A DNA stretch of 54,797 bases. Origin: Chloroflexota bacterium (lineage in GTDB: Bacteria > Chloroflexota > Dehalococcoidia > Lucifugimonadales > Lucifugimonadaceae). Positions 17,099-24,803 of the stretch are shown one piece after another; positions within the stretch are counted from its first letter, which is position 1, and the number at the start of each line of letters is the position of its first letter. The stretch is taken from the NCBI GenBank assembly GCA_029262735.1, contig JAJCYY010000041.1, positions 1-54,797 of the forward strand, given 5' to 3'. Under the pieces are notes generated by a model. The model made no database searches. It was not told where the DNA came from and saw only the letters and a list, made by a program, of their open reading frames with translations. The position numbers and the translations under genes are program-made.

Positions 17099-17971
17099 CT
17101 ACCGGAGCATGATCGGGATGATGAATAAAAGTGCGAGGTTCACGACGAGCGCCAGCAGCATCCACTGCTGCTGCACGCGCTTGAACTGCTCAAGAGAGTT
17201 CCAGCGTCTGGCCCGCCACGCTAGCTGATTGCCGCGAATCCCCAGGAACGCTCCGTATGCAAGGTACAGGGTGAACTTCATGGCAAGAGGGAGAATACTT
17301 TCTGGAATAACGAGGAAAACAATCCCGACGACGCCGATCCAGACACCATTTGCTGGACCCCATATTGGACCAATCAGGAATGCCGCCGTGTTCCAGCCGC
17401 GTGCGGACTGCGGCAGTTGCGCGGAACGGTTTCCAGACGTGTTCTCACCGTCCGAGGCCTCCGACTTCTGCTGCTCTTGCTCAGCCACCCTGGCACGCGC
17501 CACATCGCGCTTTTCTCGCTCGAGTTCTGGTTCCCTGGCGGTGGAAGTCGGCTCTGGACGTTCAGCGCTGTTGCCCTCTGTTTCGGACCGCTTGCGCCCT
17601 GGTGCCGGGCGTTTGCGCTCAGGGACAGGCGCCTGTCTCACGGCGGGTTCATGTTCGCGGCGTCTCAGGCGTATCCCACCGGGCTGGCTGTGGGGAATTT
17701 GTCGTTCGGGATCAGCGCCGCCAAGAATGCTGATTCGAGCTGCATTCGTTAGTGTGTTCCCGCAAATCACGCAGTAGACGGCCCGAGATTCGTTTGGCGT
17801 CGTGCACGTCTGACACTCGACCAGCCCCATGGGCGGTGGCTTGAGCGGATCCGGCAGGTAGATCCGTTCACCGCAACGGTCGCACGAGTACGTGTCTATA
17901 TCGTTCTCTGTGCCGCAATGTGCACAGAAGCGGGACCCGCTCTTTTCAGTTGTCTCGTGGTCCGAAGTCAT
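17099..17971 (-). CDS. Double zinc-ribbon membrane protein, function unknown
   Basis: 290 residues. Two zinc ribbons start the protein: C16/C19 with C30/C33, then C53/C56 with C67/C70, all C-x2-C pairs. A long charged Arg/Glu/Pro-rich linker (about 85-190) follows. The C-terminal ~100 residues have about three hydrophobic segments around AAFLIGPIWGPANGVWIGVV and GNQLAWRARRWNSLEQFKRV, resembling the DUF2628-type membrane domain. The ribbons should be cytoplasmic. It is convergent with the peptide permease genes. I do not recognise a function; a regulatory or scaffold role at the membrane is only a guess. Confidence 0.75.
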   Translation of the reverse strand: MTSDHETTEKSGSRFCAHCGTENDIDTYSCDRCGERIYLPDPLKPPPMGLVECQTCTTPNESRAVYCVICGNTLTNAARISILGGADPERQIPHSQPGGIRLRRREHEPAVRQAPVPERKRPAPGRKRSETEGNSAERPEPTSTAREPELEREKRDVARARVAEQEQQKSEASDGENTSGNRSAQLPQSARGWNTAAFLIGPIWGPANGVWIGVVGIVFLVIPESILPLAMKFTLYLAYGAFLGIRGNQLAWRARRWNSLEQFKRVQQQWMLLALVVNLALLFIIPIMLR

Positions 17972-18169
17972 GGTCTTGCCGCGATCGCTCGTAGTGGCGA
18001 GTCTGCCAACTCAGGGGCACGCCAATCATATCGGCAACTGGCCTGAATCATTGGGATGCCCCACAGTGCCGACACTGTCCGCCCAATTGTTGCCCGAGCA
18101 TTTTTGCCTGCATAGTGAATGGATACGCAAATTGCACCCGGAGGGTTGCTTGCCAGTCTTGGCGCTCAC

Positions 18170-19081
18170 TCACAGGGAGCCTGTCTCAAGGTCCAGGGCG
18201 CCAAGCAAGTCGTCCAACTCTTCGAGCGTGTCCGGACCGACTGCCGGAGTCGGAGGCCGCACATCGGCAGTATCCAACAGCCCGCGCCGGGCCATCAGGT
18301 GCTTCCGGATGCTCAAACTTATCCCCGCCGAGTTTTCATACCTTATCAGCGGCAGCCATCGATAGAAGATCGCTCGCGCTCCTTCAATGTCCCCGTTCGT
18401 AAATCTTCGCTGTATCGCCACAAGCACTTCCGGATAGGCGAATCCTGTCATGGTTCCTGCTGCGCCTCTCCTGAGCTCCTCGAACAGGAACGCTCCGCCG
18501 AGTCCACCGAATACTGACATGTTCCCGCCGGTCGCCGCCAACACGCGGCTGACTTTCTGCGGTGTAGGCGGATCTTCCAACTTGAGGTGTTTTGCGGAAG
18601 GTAGTTCAGTGTTGAGCCGGGCAATGAAATCGGGAGACATGTGGACGCCGGTCTGCTCGGGAAGATCCTGCACTACTAGAGATATGTCGTCGGCATCCTG
18701 GATCGCGAAATAGTACGCGGCAACTGCGGCATCGTTCGGTTTTGCCATGCGCGGCGGAGACGCCATGACAGCACTTGCTCCTGCGCTGCTCGCCTCTTTT
18801 GCGCGCAACGCAACGTCTCTGCCACTCTGGGACGAGATACCGACCACGGTCTTTAGCCTGCCGTCTGCCGCCGAGATTACGGAATCCATCACCTGGCGAC
18901 GCTCGTTGTCCGAAAGCCGGTGCGCCTCTCCCATCACACCAAGCGTCACAACGCCTGCACATCCGGCCTCGACGGCACAGTCCAACAGGCGCTGGAACGG
19001 CGCAGGGTTGACCTCTCCGTCCGGGTCGAAAGGCGTCGGGAGCATGAAGTGGATGCCGTCGAGCGATGTGTCTCTTGCCAA
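18170..19081 (-). CDS. Dihydrodipicolinate synthase-like aldolase missing key residues
   Basis: 303-residue TIM-barrel protein of the DapA/N-acetylneuraminate lyase family. The Schiff-base lysine is likely K167 in AKHLKLEDPP. The TTGE motif is replaced by VMGE (residues 49-52) and the usual YNxP tyrosine by Gln138 (VVQDLPEQTG). It is therefore unlikely to make dihydrodipicolinate, and a normal dapA lies at 49541. The start is a TTG (19081) with GGAGAGG just upstream. It stands alone and divergent from the sulfite reductase gene. A keto-acid aldolase or lyase role on another substrate is plausible but unproven. Confidence 0.85.
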   Translation of the reverse strand: MARDTSLDGIHFMLPTPFDPDGEVNPAPFQRLLDCAVEAGCAGVVTLGVMGEAHRLSDNERRQVMDSVISAADGRLKTVVGISSQSGRDVALRAKEASSAGASAVMASPPRMAKPNDAAVAAYYFAIQDADDISLVVQDLPEQTGVHMSPDFIARLNTELPSAKHLKLEDPPTPQKVSRVLAATGGNMSVFGGLGGAFLFEELRRGAAGTMTGFAYPEVLVAIQRRFTNGDIEGARAIFYRWLPLIRYENSAGISLSIRKHLMARRGLLDTADVRPPTPAVGPDTLEELDDLLGALDLETGSL

Positions 19082-19141
19082 TGGCCTCTCCGGTGATTCA
19101 CGTTCAGGTTGAAATCAGGAAGCAGCCATATAGTCATTCAG

Positions 19142-19210
19142 AACTGGCACGACCGCAAGTAGAAGATGTACTTCTTTGACCATGAACCCGCACGATTGCT
19201 AAACTGGCAC
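19142..19210. repeat. Direct repeat AACTGGCAC, two copies 60 bases apart
   Basis: AACTGGCAC occurs at 19142-19150 and again at 19202-19210 in the gap between the aldolase-like gene and the reductase. The exact 60-base spacing is near six helical turns, so they may be paired regulator sites, but two 9-base copies could be chance. Confidence 0.3.
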
Positions 19211-19298
19211 ACAGGATGACTATCAAACTTACGACTGGGAGCCGTCGCCTGTGTTGTTGCACCTGAACGGGGCATCAGCAGAGTGATTTTGAGAAACA

Positions 19299-19331
19299 GA
19301 CCCCGCGAACTCAGAAGACGTGGGGTCTTTT
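19299..19331 (+). terminator. Terminator-like hairpin in the sulfite/nitrite reductase leader
   Basis: GACCCCGCG (19299-19307) pairs with CGTGGGGTC (19319-19327) around an 11-base loop, with one G-U pair, followed by four T residues. It lies 83 bases before the reductase start and points in the same direction. It could be an attenuator, or the end of a short upstream transcript. The rest of the 332-base gap 19082-19413 shows no gene. Confidence 0.5.
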
Positions 19332-19413
19332 GCAACTGTTTCAATCTCGCTGAGCGACGATCCCGCATATACCTGCCGAACCACCTCCAACGCGACCATC
19401 AGGAGCGATCTTA

Positions 19414-21201
19414 GTGACAACGACCAAACGCACATTCACAGACTGGGTGCCGAACCCTGAGAAACAGCGAGTCCTGAAGATCGACGCCGAAGAGCTTGAC
19501 GACTTCGAGGCGCAGAAGAATCGCTTCAAGTCAGGCGAATGGGCCGAGACGGAGTTCATGCGGTTCAGGCTGCGGCAGGGCGTATACGGGCAGCGCCAGC
19601 CTGACCGGCAGATGATCCGGGTCAAAGCTCCGTTCGGTGGACTGACTGCGGACCAGATGGATGTGCTAGGCGAGATTGCCGAGGAGTACACACCGCTCAA
19701 GAAGGGCCATCTCACAACCCGGGAGAACGTTCAGTTTCACCACGTTCTGCTGGATGAGACGCCGAATGTTCTGAGGACGATCGGTGACCTTGGCCTGACC
19801 AGCCGTGAAGCCTGCGGGAACACGGTGCGAAACGTGGTCGCTCCGCCTAACGCCGGGGTCGACGCGGAAGAGGCGTTCGATGTATCTCCTTATGCCGCCG
19901 CCTACGCGCGCCACTTCCTGCGCCACCCGACTACGCAGATGATGCCGCGCAAGTCTAAAACAGCCTTCTCAGGCTCCGAAAAAGACCTCTCGATGACACC
20001 GATTCACGATGTCGGATTTATTGCCCGCATCAAGGATGGCCGCAAGGGCTTCAAACTCGTTGTTGGCGGCGGTCTGTCGATTATGCCTCGTATGGCTGAC
20101 ACGCTGGAAGAGTTCGTGCCGGTCGAGGACTACATCCGGTACGCCGAGGCTGCACTTCGTATCTTCAATCGCCAGGACGAAGAGCGGAAGAACCTGATGA
20201 AGGCCCGTATCAAGTTCACTATTGATCGGCTCGGAATCGACACCTTCCGCGAGATGGTGATGGAGGAGTTGAAGGGCGATTGGGCGAAGAAGCCGATCAA
20301 CCTCGATGCTCTGATGTGGACCGAGGACGAAGCGGCTGATGCTCCTGAAGTGCCTTCGGACTTCACACCTGAGCCAACTGGCGACAGCGCCTACGACCTG
20401 TGGAAGGCGACGAACGTCGCAGCCCAGAAGCAGGAAGGGTTCAATCTTGTCTACATACGGATTGAGCGAGGTGACATCTATGCCGAGCAGTGGAGACAGC
20501 TTGCCGACGTCGCCCGTCGCTTCGCAGGTGGCAGGAGCCGCATCGACCAGCAGCAGAACATGGTTTTCCGCTGGGTGAGGACGGAGTCGCTGTTCGACAT
20601 ATTTACGGCGCTCGGCGAGATCGGCTTGGCCGCACCCGGCCGTGAGACGATCAGGGACATCGTGACCTGCCCTGGAACAGACTCATGCAAGCTCGGCATA
20701 ACTTCCTCAATGGGCCTGAACAAGGCGCTTGGCGAGGCTCTGGATGAGATGGACCTGAGCGATCCTGACGTTTCATCGCTTCACATTAAGGCAAGTGGCT
20801 GCCCGAACTCGTGCGGCCAGCACCACATCGCTAACATCGGCTTCCACGGCGCCGTGATGAAGGCGCCGGGTGGACAGGTTCCTGCGTACGAGATGTTCCT
20901 CGGAGGCAACTACGAAGACGGCAACGTGCGAGTTGGCCACCGGGTCAAGGCTCGTGTGCCGTCGAAGAAGGCGCCTGAAGCGCTCAAGGGCATCCTGGAC
21001 CACTACCGCCAGAACCGGAACGACGGCGAGAAGTTCAACGACTTCGTGGACCGCGTCGGTGTGGCTCCGTTCGAGGAGATCTTCGGCCAGTTCAAGGAAG
21101 AGATTGGGCCACTGGACCGGGACCACATCAACACCTACATGGACTGGGGCAAGACGGTCCTGTACAAACTGGAGCGCGGCGAGGGCGAGTGCGCAGTTTA
21201 G
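19414..21201 (+). CDS. Ferredoxin-type sulfite/nitrite reductase (siroheme, 4Fe-4S)
   Basis: Reduces sulfite to sulfide or nitrite to ammonia by six electrons, usually from ferredoxin. The 595-residue protein has two ferrodoxin-like halves. LTTRENVQFHH (~100-110) and REACGNTVRNV contact siroheme. The cluster and siroheme are held by C419 and C425 (TCPGTDSCKLG) and C463 and C467 (GCPNSCGQH). It starts at a GTG (19414) with AGGAG eight bases upstream. Neighbours do not settle sulfite versus nitrite; assimilatory sulfite reduction is my preference. A long leader with a terminator-like hairpin suggests control of expression. Confidence 0.9.
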   Translation: MTTTKRTFTDWVPNPEKQRVLKIDAEELDDFEAQKNRFKSGEWAETEFMRFRLRQGVYGQRQPDRQMIRVKAPFGGLTADQMDVLGEIAEEYTPLKKGHLTTRENVQFHHVLLDETPNVLRTIGDLGLTSREACGNTVRNVVAPPNAGVDAEEAFDVSPYAAAYARHFLRHPTTQMMPRKSKTAFSGSEKDLSMTPIHDVGFIARIKDGRKGFKLVVGGGLSIMPRMADTLEEFVPVEDYIRYAEAALRIFNRQDEERKNLMKARIKFTIDRLGIDTFREMVMEELKGDWAKKPINLDALMWTEDEAADAPEVPSDFTPEPTGDSAYDLWKATNVAAQKQEGFNLVYIRIERGDIYAEQWRQLADVARRFAGGRSRIDQQQNMVFRWVRTESLFDIFTALGEIGLAAPGRETIRDIVTCPGTDSCKLGITSSMGLNKALGEALDEMDLSDPDVSSLHIKASGCPNSCGQHHIANIGFHGAVMKAPGGQVPAYEMFLGGNYEDGNVRVGHRVKARVPSKKAPEALKGILDHYRQNRNDGEKFNDFVDRVGVAPFEEIFGQFKEEIGPLDRDHINTYMDWGKTVLYKLERGEGECAV

Positions 21202-21226
21202 CCTGAGATTCAATTGACAGATGAGA

Positions 21227-21262
21227 AGCGCCCTGTCAACTGCGACAGGGCGCTTTGCTTTT
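21227..21262 (+). terminator. Terminator of the sulfite/nitrite reductase gene
   Basis: Perfect stem AGCGCCCTGTC/GACAGGGCGCT (21227-21237 with 21244-21254) and 6-base loop, followed by TTGCTTTT. It begins 25 bases after the stop codon. Confidence 0.9.
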
Positions 21263-21325
21263 GTACCCCTGGGCGGGCATCCTCGCGCCATTCCATGAGT
21301 CGGACGATTTACAAGGAACAGAAAT

Positions 21326-21715
21326 ATGAAGTTCAGATGGGCGATCGTGTACGTGCCGGACCTTGAAGCGACGATGAGCTTCTACGAGCACGCCTTCGGC
21401 CTCAAACGTCGGTTTGTGTCCGAGGAAGGCGGGTACGGCGAGATGGAAACCGGCGAAACTCGCATCGGGTTCGCAGCCCAGGGTATGTCGGAGGGCGCGA
21501 TCGACGGCGGAGTCGTCCCGCTGGACGCTGGCGATAGGCCGCAGGCCACAGAGTTCGGATTTGCGACCGATGACGTTGCCGGGGCGTTCAAGCGGGCAGT
21601 GGACGCAGGCGCGGCTCCGGTTTCAGAGCCGGAGGTGGAGCCGTGGGGACAGACCGTGGCCTATGTGCGAGACCTGAACGGAATGCTGGTCGAATTTGGG
21701 ACAGATATCCCGTAG
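21326..21715 (+). CDS. VOC-family (glyoxalase/bleomycin-resistance fold) protein
   Basis: 129 residues, one vicinal-oxygen-chelate unit made of two beta-alpha-beta-beta-beta modules: AIVYVPDLEATMSFYEHAFGL at the start, GYGEMETGETRIGFA, then ATEFGFATDDVAGAFKRAVDAGA and GQTVAYVRDLNGMLVEFGTD. The end carries the usual metal-binding Glu (VEF). AGGAA seven bases before the ATG supports the start. Such proteins range from glyoxalase I to dioxygenases and resistance proteins; the substrate cannot be predicted here. The gene stands alone behind the reductase terminator. Confidence 0.85.
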   Translation: MKFRWAIVYVPDLEATMSFYEHAFGLKRRFVSEEGGYGEMETGETRIGFAAQGMSEGAIDGGVVPLDAGDRPQATEFGFATDDVAGAFKRAVDAGAAPVSEPEVEPWGQTVAYVRDLNGMLVEFGTDIP

Positions 21716-21727
21716 GCGACGGCGAGA

Positions 21728-22195
21728 CTAGCGCTTGCGGCCGAATCTGCGGCGCTTTTTGGTCTGGAGCGAGTCCGGGAACTCGAGGATATTGCCGTCT
21801 CGCTTCTTGACCGGGCCAGTTGGTTCCACCGGATTCACAGGCTTGCCACGCCAGTACTGGGTAGGGCTGTTGCCAGGACCACCGCTTGAGATTCCGTACT
21901 TGGCCCGACGCTTTCGCATCACAAGCATGTAGTAGCCAATTCCTGCCACTACGAAGCCAGCCAGAGTCAACGGCAGCACAAATCGTCGCCCGATCACTGC
22001 GATCAGCATGAGCACCACGCCGGTGGCCATGAGCTTCTCGGGCGTCGGATACCAGAGAGGCGTTCCGGAGCGAACCTTTCGAGGAGTTACCGGCCGTGCT
22101 ACACGGATAGGTGTAACCGGACGGCGCTCATCCTTCGCCAGGATCTCTTCGATCTGTTCCCGAACCTTTTCGTTCGGATCTTCAACCTGTGGCAT
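21728..22195 (-). CDS. Hypothetical small membrane protein
   Basis: 155 residues, no family recognised. The N-terminal ~50 residues are charged and proline-rich (PVTPIRVARPVTPRKV). Two membrane segments follow at about 54-70 and 73-92 (LMATGVVLMLIAVIG, LPLTLAGFVVAGIGYYML). A basic tail contains TQYWRGKPVN and ends in KKRRRFGRKR. Both ends are probably cytoplasmic. AGGG lies about seven bases before the ATG. It diverges from the HemQ gene. The base composition matches its neighbours, so it is probably a lineage gene rather than an acquired one. Confidence 0.7.
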   Translation of the reverse strand: MPQVEDPNEKVREQIEEILAKDERRPVTPIRVARPVTPRKVRSGTPLWYPTPEKLMATGVVLMLIAVIGRRFVLPLTLAGFVVAGIGYYMLVMRKRRAKYGISSGGPGNSPTQYWRGKPVNPVEPTGPVKKRDGNILEFPDSLQTKKRRRFGRKR

Positions 22196-22333
22196 CGGTC
22201 ACCCTCTCCAGTTGACGCGTCCAAGGCCAATCGGCCTGCGCGTGACCCCGTCTCATTAGCCTTTTACACTATGGTTCGGATTCAAATGTAGTTCCCAGCA
22301 CTTAAATACGCTTGCCAAGATGGCGGGGGTCAT

Positions 22334-23005
22334 ATGCCCGATATTGAATACGACGACTTCGTGAAGTTCAGCTTCTTTAAGCTCGATCGCTCCTGGCGGT
22401 CGCTTTCGGCGGAGGAACGGCGAAACTCTCGGGAAGAGTTTTCAGCAGTCGTTGAAGAGCTGTCTTCCGAAGGTGCCATTCGCACGTATTCCACCGTTGG
22501 GACCCGTTCCGACGTCGATTTCCTGCTCTTGCAAAATTCACCGTCTGTTGAGACGTTTCACCAGATCGCAAGCCGCCTCAACTCCACACATTTCGCCTCA
22601 TATCTCGATCAGCCGCACTCGTACCTTTCGGTCAGGCGTAAGACCCGCTACAAACACGGCGGAGGCTCACCTGAACTCAAGGAAGAATTCCGCTACTTCA
22701 TTATCTACCCCATGGTGAAGACTCGTGCGTGGTACGGAAAGCCCATGGAAGAGCGCCAAAAGATGATGAATGACCACTTTCGCGTAGGTCACAAGTATCC
22801 GATGGTCAAGATCAACACAACTTACGCGTTCGGTCTCGATGACCCTGAATTCGTGGTTGCGTTCGAGATGGACGACCCTTCGGACTTCGTCTCGCTCGTG
22901 ATGGACCTGCGAGAGGTCCCCGCCGCACAGTTCACGCTGTCTGAAACGCCGATCTTCACGACGATCAGGATGCCGATAGACGAGGCGCTTGCGGCCCTGG
23001 GCTGA
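22334..23005 (+). CDS. hemQ: Coproheme decarboxylase-like protein (HemQ / chlorite dismutase family)
   Basis: HemQ oxidatively decarboxylates coproheme III to haem b, the last step of the coproporphyrin-dependent pathway. The 223-residue protein has the C-terminal haem domain: FIIYPMVKTRAWYGKPMEER, with Y125, K129 and W133 at the expected pocket positions, then MNDHFRVGHKYP with the likely proximal H148, and GLDDPEFVVAFEMDDP. The end QFTLSETPIFT matches the family. Chlorite dismutase activity is less likely because this length and context are common for HemQ. It is convergent with a ferredoxin gene across a shared hairpin. No other haem genes are in view. Confidence 0.82.
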   Translation: MPDIEYDDFVKFSFFKLDRSWRSLSAEERRNSREEFSAVVEELSSEGAIRTYSTVGTRSDVDFLLLQNSPSVETFHQIASRLNSTHFASYLDQPHSYLSVRRKTRYKHGGGSPELKEEFRYFIIYPMVKTRAWYGKPMEERQKMMNDHFRVGHKYPMVKINTTYAFGLDDPEFVVAFEMDDPSDFVSLVMDLREVPAAQFTLSETPIFTTIRMPIDEALAALG

Positions 23006-23037
23006 GCATAGAACCGGGCGGACACTGGTCATGAGCA

Positions 23038-23064
23038 AAGCCCCAGTCGTATGACCGGGGCTTT
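23038..23064. terminator. Hairpin between convergent hemQ and ferredoxin genes
   Basis: AAAGCCCC-A-GTC (23038-23048ish) pairs with GAC-C-GGGGCTTT up to 23064 around a 4-base loop. The single mismatch on the plus strand is a G-U pair on the minus strand. Both sides end in TTT, so it can serve either gene. Confidence 0.65.
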
Positions 23065-23114
23065 ACAAACTTCGTATTTATGCCTGATCTGCTTGCAGAT
23101 CGGGTTCATCCATC

Positions 23115-23384
23115 CTACTTGACGTTCTGGCCCGGCTCCGAGTTCTCATAGTCATACTCGTAGTTGAGTTTGATGAACTCCTGCTGATCGTCCGGGACCT
23201 GGTCCTCGGGGAAGATAGCGTTCACCGGGCAGACCGGTTCGCAGGCGGCGCAGTCGATGCATTCATCGGGACTGATGAAGAGCTGGTTGTCGCCCGGCTT
23301 TGAGTAGATGCAGTCAACGGGACACACATCCACGCAGGCGCCGTCCAAAACGTCTACGCAGTCCTTTGCGATGATGTAGGTCAT
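23115..23384 (-). CDS. Ferredoxin, seven-iron type (3Fe-4S + 4Fe-4S)
   Basis: 89-residue low-potential electron carrier. Cysteines sit at 9, 17, 21, 25, 42, 45, 48 and 52. The C-x7-C-x3-C-P first motif and CIDCAACEPVCP second motif match Azotobacter FdI-type proteins, in which C9, C17 and C52 would hold a 3Fe-4S cluster and C21, C42, C45 and C48 a 4Fe-4S cluster. The tail is acidic. It has its own promoter at 23509-23536. The reductase at 19414 is an obvious possible partner, but this is inference. Confidence 0.93.
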   Translation of the reverse strand: MTYIIAKDCVDVLDGACVDVCPVDCIYSKPGDNQLFISPDECIDCAACEPVCPVNAIFPEDQVPDDQQEFIKLNYEYDYENSEPGQNVK

Positions 23385-23508
23385 TACCCTGGAACTCCTG
23401 CAGCCGCGCCCTTACGCCATGCACGGCATTGACTATGGGATCAAAACGTTCGGTATCTAAAGATCGGCCAGATTGGCCCCCCTTGTCCTGCGGGACCGGC
23501 CGGAACCG

Positions 23509-23536
23509 ATTATACGAACCCCCCTTGCCAGTGCAA
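23509..23536 (-). promoter_or_regulatory. Ferredoxin gene promoter
   Basis: Minus strand TTGCAC (23536-23531), 16-base spacer, perfect TATAAT (23514-23509). The start of transcription would be near 23502, leaving a ~118-base leader. The -35 box and most of the spacer lie inside the inverted repeat at 23517-23544. Confidence 0.65.
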
Positions 23537-23544
23537 GGGGGGTT
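23517..23544. repeat. Perfect 12-bp inverted repeat over the ferredoxin promoter
   Basis: AACCCCCCTTGC (23517-23528) is the exact reverse complement of GCAAGGGGGGTT (23533-23544), with a 4-base centre. It could be the terminator of the hesB-like gene, whose stop is 33 bases upstream, but no T-run follows. Its overlap with the -35 box also fits an operator. Confidence 0.8.
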
Positions 23545-23577
23545 GCGTTCGAAACCTTGACCGACCGAATCGTGCAA

Positions 23578-23934
23578 TTAGCCGCCGCAGCCGCAGCCAC
23601 CGCCGCCGCATGCACAGCCGCCGCCCTGGAAGTTGGGATTTGAGATCACGAACCCGGACCGCTCGAAGCCCTCGACGTAGTCGATGCTCGATCCGCTAAG
23701 AAGCTCGGTGCTGTCAGCGTCCACGAGCGCCTTTACATCGCCAGACTCGATGACCGAGTCACTCTCACCGGCCTCTTCCTCGAGACCGAACACATACTCG
23801 ATGCCGCCGTTGGGGGTCTGCGTCACAGCAATGCGCAAGTACGAGTCAACGGCGTCTTGCTCCTTGAGCACCTCAACAAGCTTGGCCGACGCGGCATCCG
23901 TGAAATCAATAACCGCCTGCTTCTCTGCGACCAT
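23578..23934 (-). CDS. HesB/IscA-like protein with altered cysteines
   Basis: 118 residues of the A-type iron-sulfur carrier fold: an N-terminal TDAASAKLVEVLKEQ, LRIAVTQTPNGGIEYVFGL, and VDADSTELLSGSSIDYVEG. The first conserved cysteine (normally in a GGCSG-like loop) is missing; the loop reads QTPNGG. The C-terminal CxC is present and duplicated in a glycine-rich tail with C107, C109, C114 and C116. GGAGG six bases before the ATG fixes the start. It precedes the ferredoxin gene, which suits iron-sulfur biogenesis, but normal IscA function is uncertain. Confidence 0.82.
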   Translation of the reverse strand: MVAEKQAVIDFTDAASAKLVEVLKEQDAVDSYLRIAVTQTPNGGIEYVFGLEEEAGESDSVIESGDVKALVDADSTELLSGSSIDYVEGFERSGFVISNPNFQGGGCACGGGGCGCGG

Positions 23935-24107
23935 TCGGTCCTCCAGTTTGAGCTACGAGATCGCCCGGGGGCGTCCGTATGCTATTGCGCTTCGTTCACA
24001 TAGACAGGTCTTCGCCCGCCTAATTCTATTCGATGCGAGCCACCGACGAAAGGCGTCGCGGCTGCAACAAGTCTCAAGGTCGATACGAATAAATCACACG
24101 AAACCGA

Positions 24108-24135
24108 TTTACATTTGCTGTTATCGGCGTATGAT
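24108..24135 (+). promoter_or_regulatory. Possible promoter of the Lrp/AsnC-type regulator
   Basis: TTTACA (24108-24113), 16-base spacer, TATGAT (24130-24135), about 135 bases before the ATG. The rest of the divergent gap 23935-24270 shows no gene or clear structure. Confidence 0.4.
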
Positions 24136-24270
24136 TAGGTGTTGGGGGAAGAAATGCTCGATATCGAGCAACGGATTTGACGGTAATCCGAATTGCATGA
24201 TCGTGGTGCTTAGGCAGCCCGCGGTACCTATGTTAACGCCTGATAACAGTTTACGGAGGATTGACTACCT

Positions 24271-24711
24271 ATGGATACCCTGGACCGAAAAATTATCGCC
24301 CTTCTCGGATCGAATGGTCGTGCTTCTAACGCAAGGATCGCAAGAGACGTGGGCGTTAGCGAGGGAACGGTCCGGCGCCGCTTGAAGCGCCTGATCCAGG
24401 ACAAGATAATCAATGTGGTCGCTTTGCCTGACCCGAGCAAGCTCGGATTCGACTCAGAGGCGATCATTGGCGTCCAGGTAGATCCAGACCAGGTCGACGC
24501 CGTTGCCGACAAGTTATCGTCGCTACAGCACACCCGCTGGGTTGCGGTGACAACGGGAACATACGATGTGTTTGCATGGGCGACTCTGCCTTCGCCGGAA
24601 GAGCTCGGCGTCTTCTTGCGTGAGAAGGTCGGCCCAATCCCGGGCGTTCGGCGCACCGAAACGTTCGTCAATCTTGCAGTGACGAAGCGCGAGTACGGCA
24701 TTCCGGTTTAG
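24271..24711 (+). CDS. Lrp/AsnC-family transcription regulator
   Basis: 146 residues. The N-terminal helix-turn-helix is DRKIIALLGSNGRASNARIARDVGVSEGTVRRRLKRL (about 5-41), followed by the linker and a ligand-binding RAM domain (VGVQVDPDQVDAVADKL, and RWVAVTTGTYDVFAWATLP with the glycine turn). Such proteins form octamers and respond to amino acids. GGAGGA about ten bases before the ATG supports the start. It may regulate neighbouring genes, bioY or the HesB-like gene, but nothing here shows its target. Confidence 0.9.
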   Translation: MDTLDRKIIALLGSNGRASNARIARDVGVSEGTVRRRLKRLIQDKIINVVALPDPSKLGFDSEAIIGVQVDPDQVDAVADKLSSLQHTRWVAVTTGTYDVFAWATLPSPEELGVFLREKVGPIPGVRRTETFVNLAVTKREYGIPV

Positions 24712-24769
24712 GTCTGTTCGCTCCGGGTCTGGTTCCATAATCCGGAGCAAGTTTGACAGATTCTGATTA

Positions 24770-24803
24770 GAGACCACCGACTTCGGTCGGTGGTACTCTT
24801 CTG
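24770..24803 (+). terminator. UUCG-capped hairpin downstream of the regulator gene
   Basis: ACCACCGAC/GTCGGTGGT (24773-24781 with 24786-24794), a perfect 9-bp stem closed by a TTCG loop, followed by ACTCTTCT. A second pairing, GCTCCGG with CCGGAGC (24720-24726, 24742-24748), lies just before it. The T-run is weak, so this may end the regulator transcript or shape the bioY leader. Confidence 0.5.

Noticed and set aside
24753..24758. TTGACA upstream of bioY as a promoter
   Set aside because: No -10 box lies at 16-18 bases; the region is occupied by the GC-rich hairpin.
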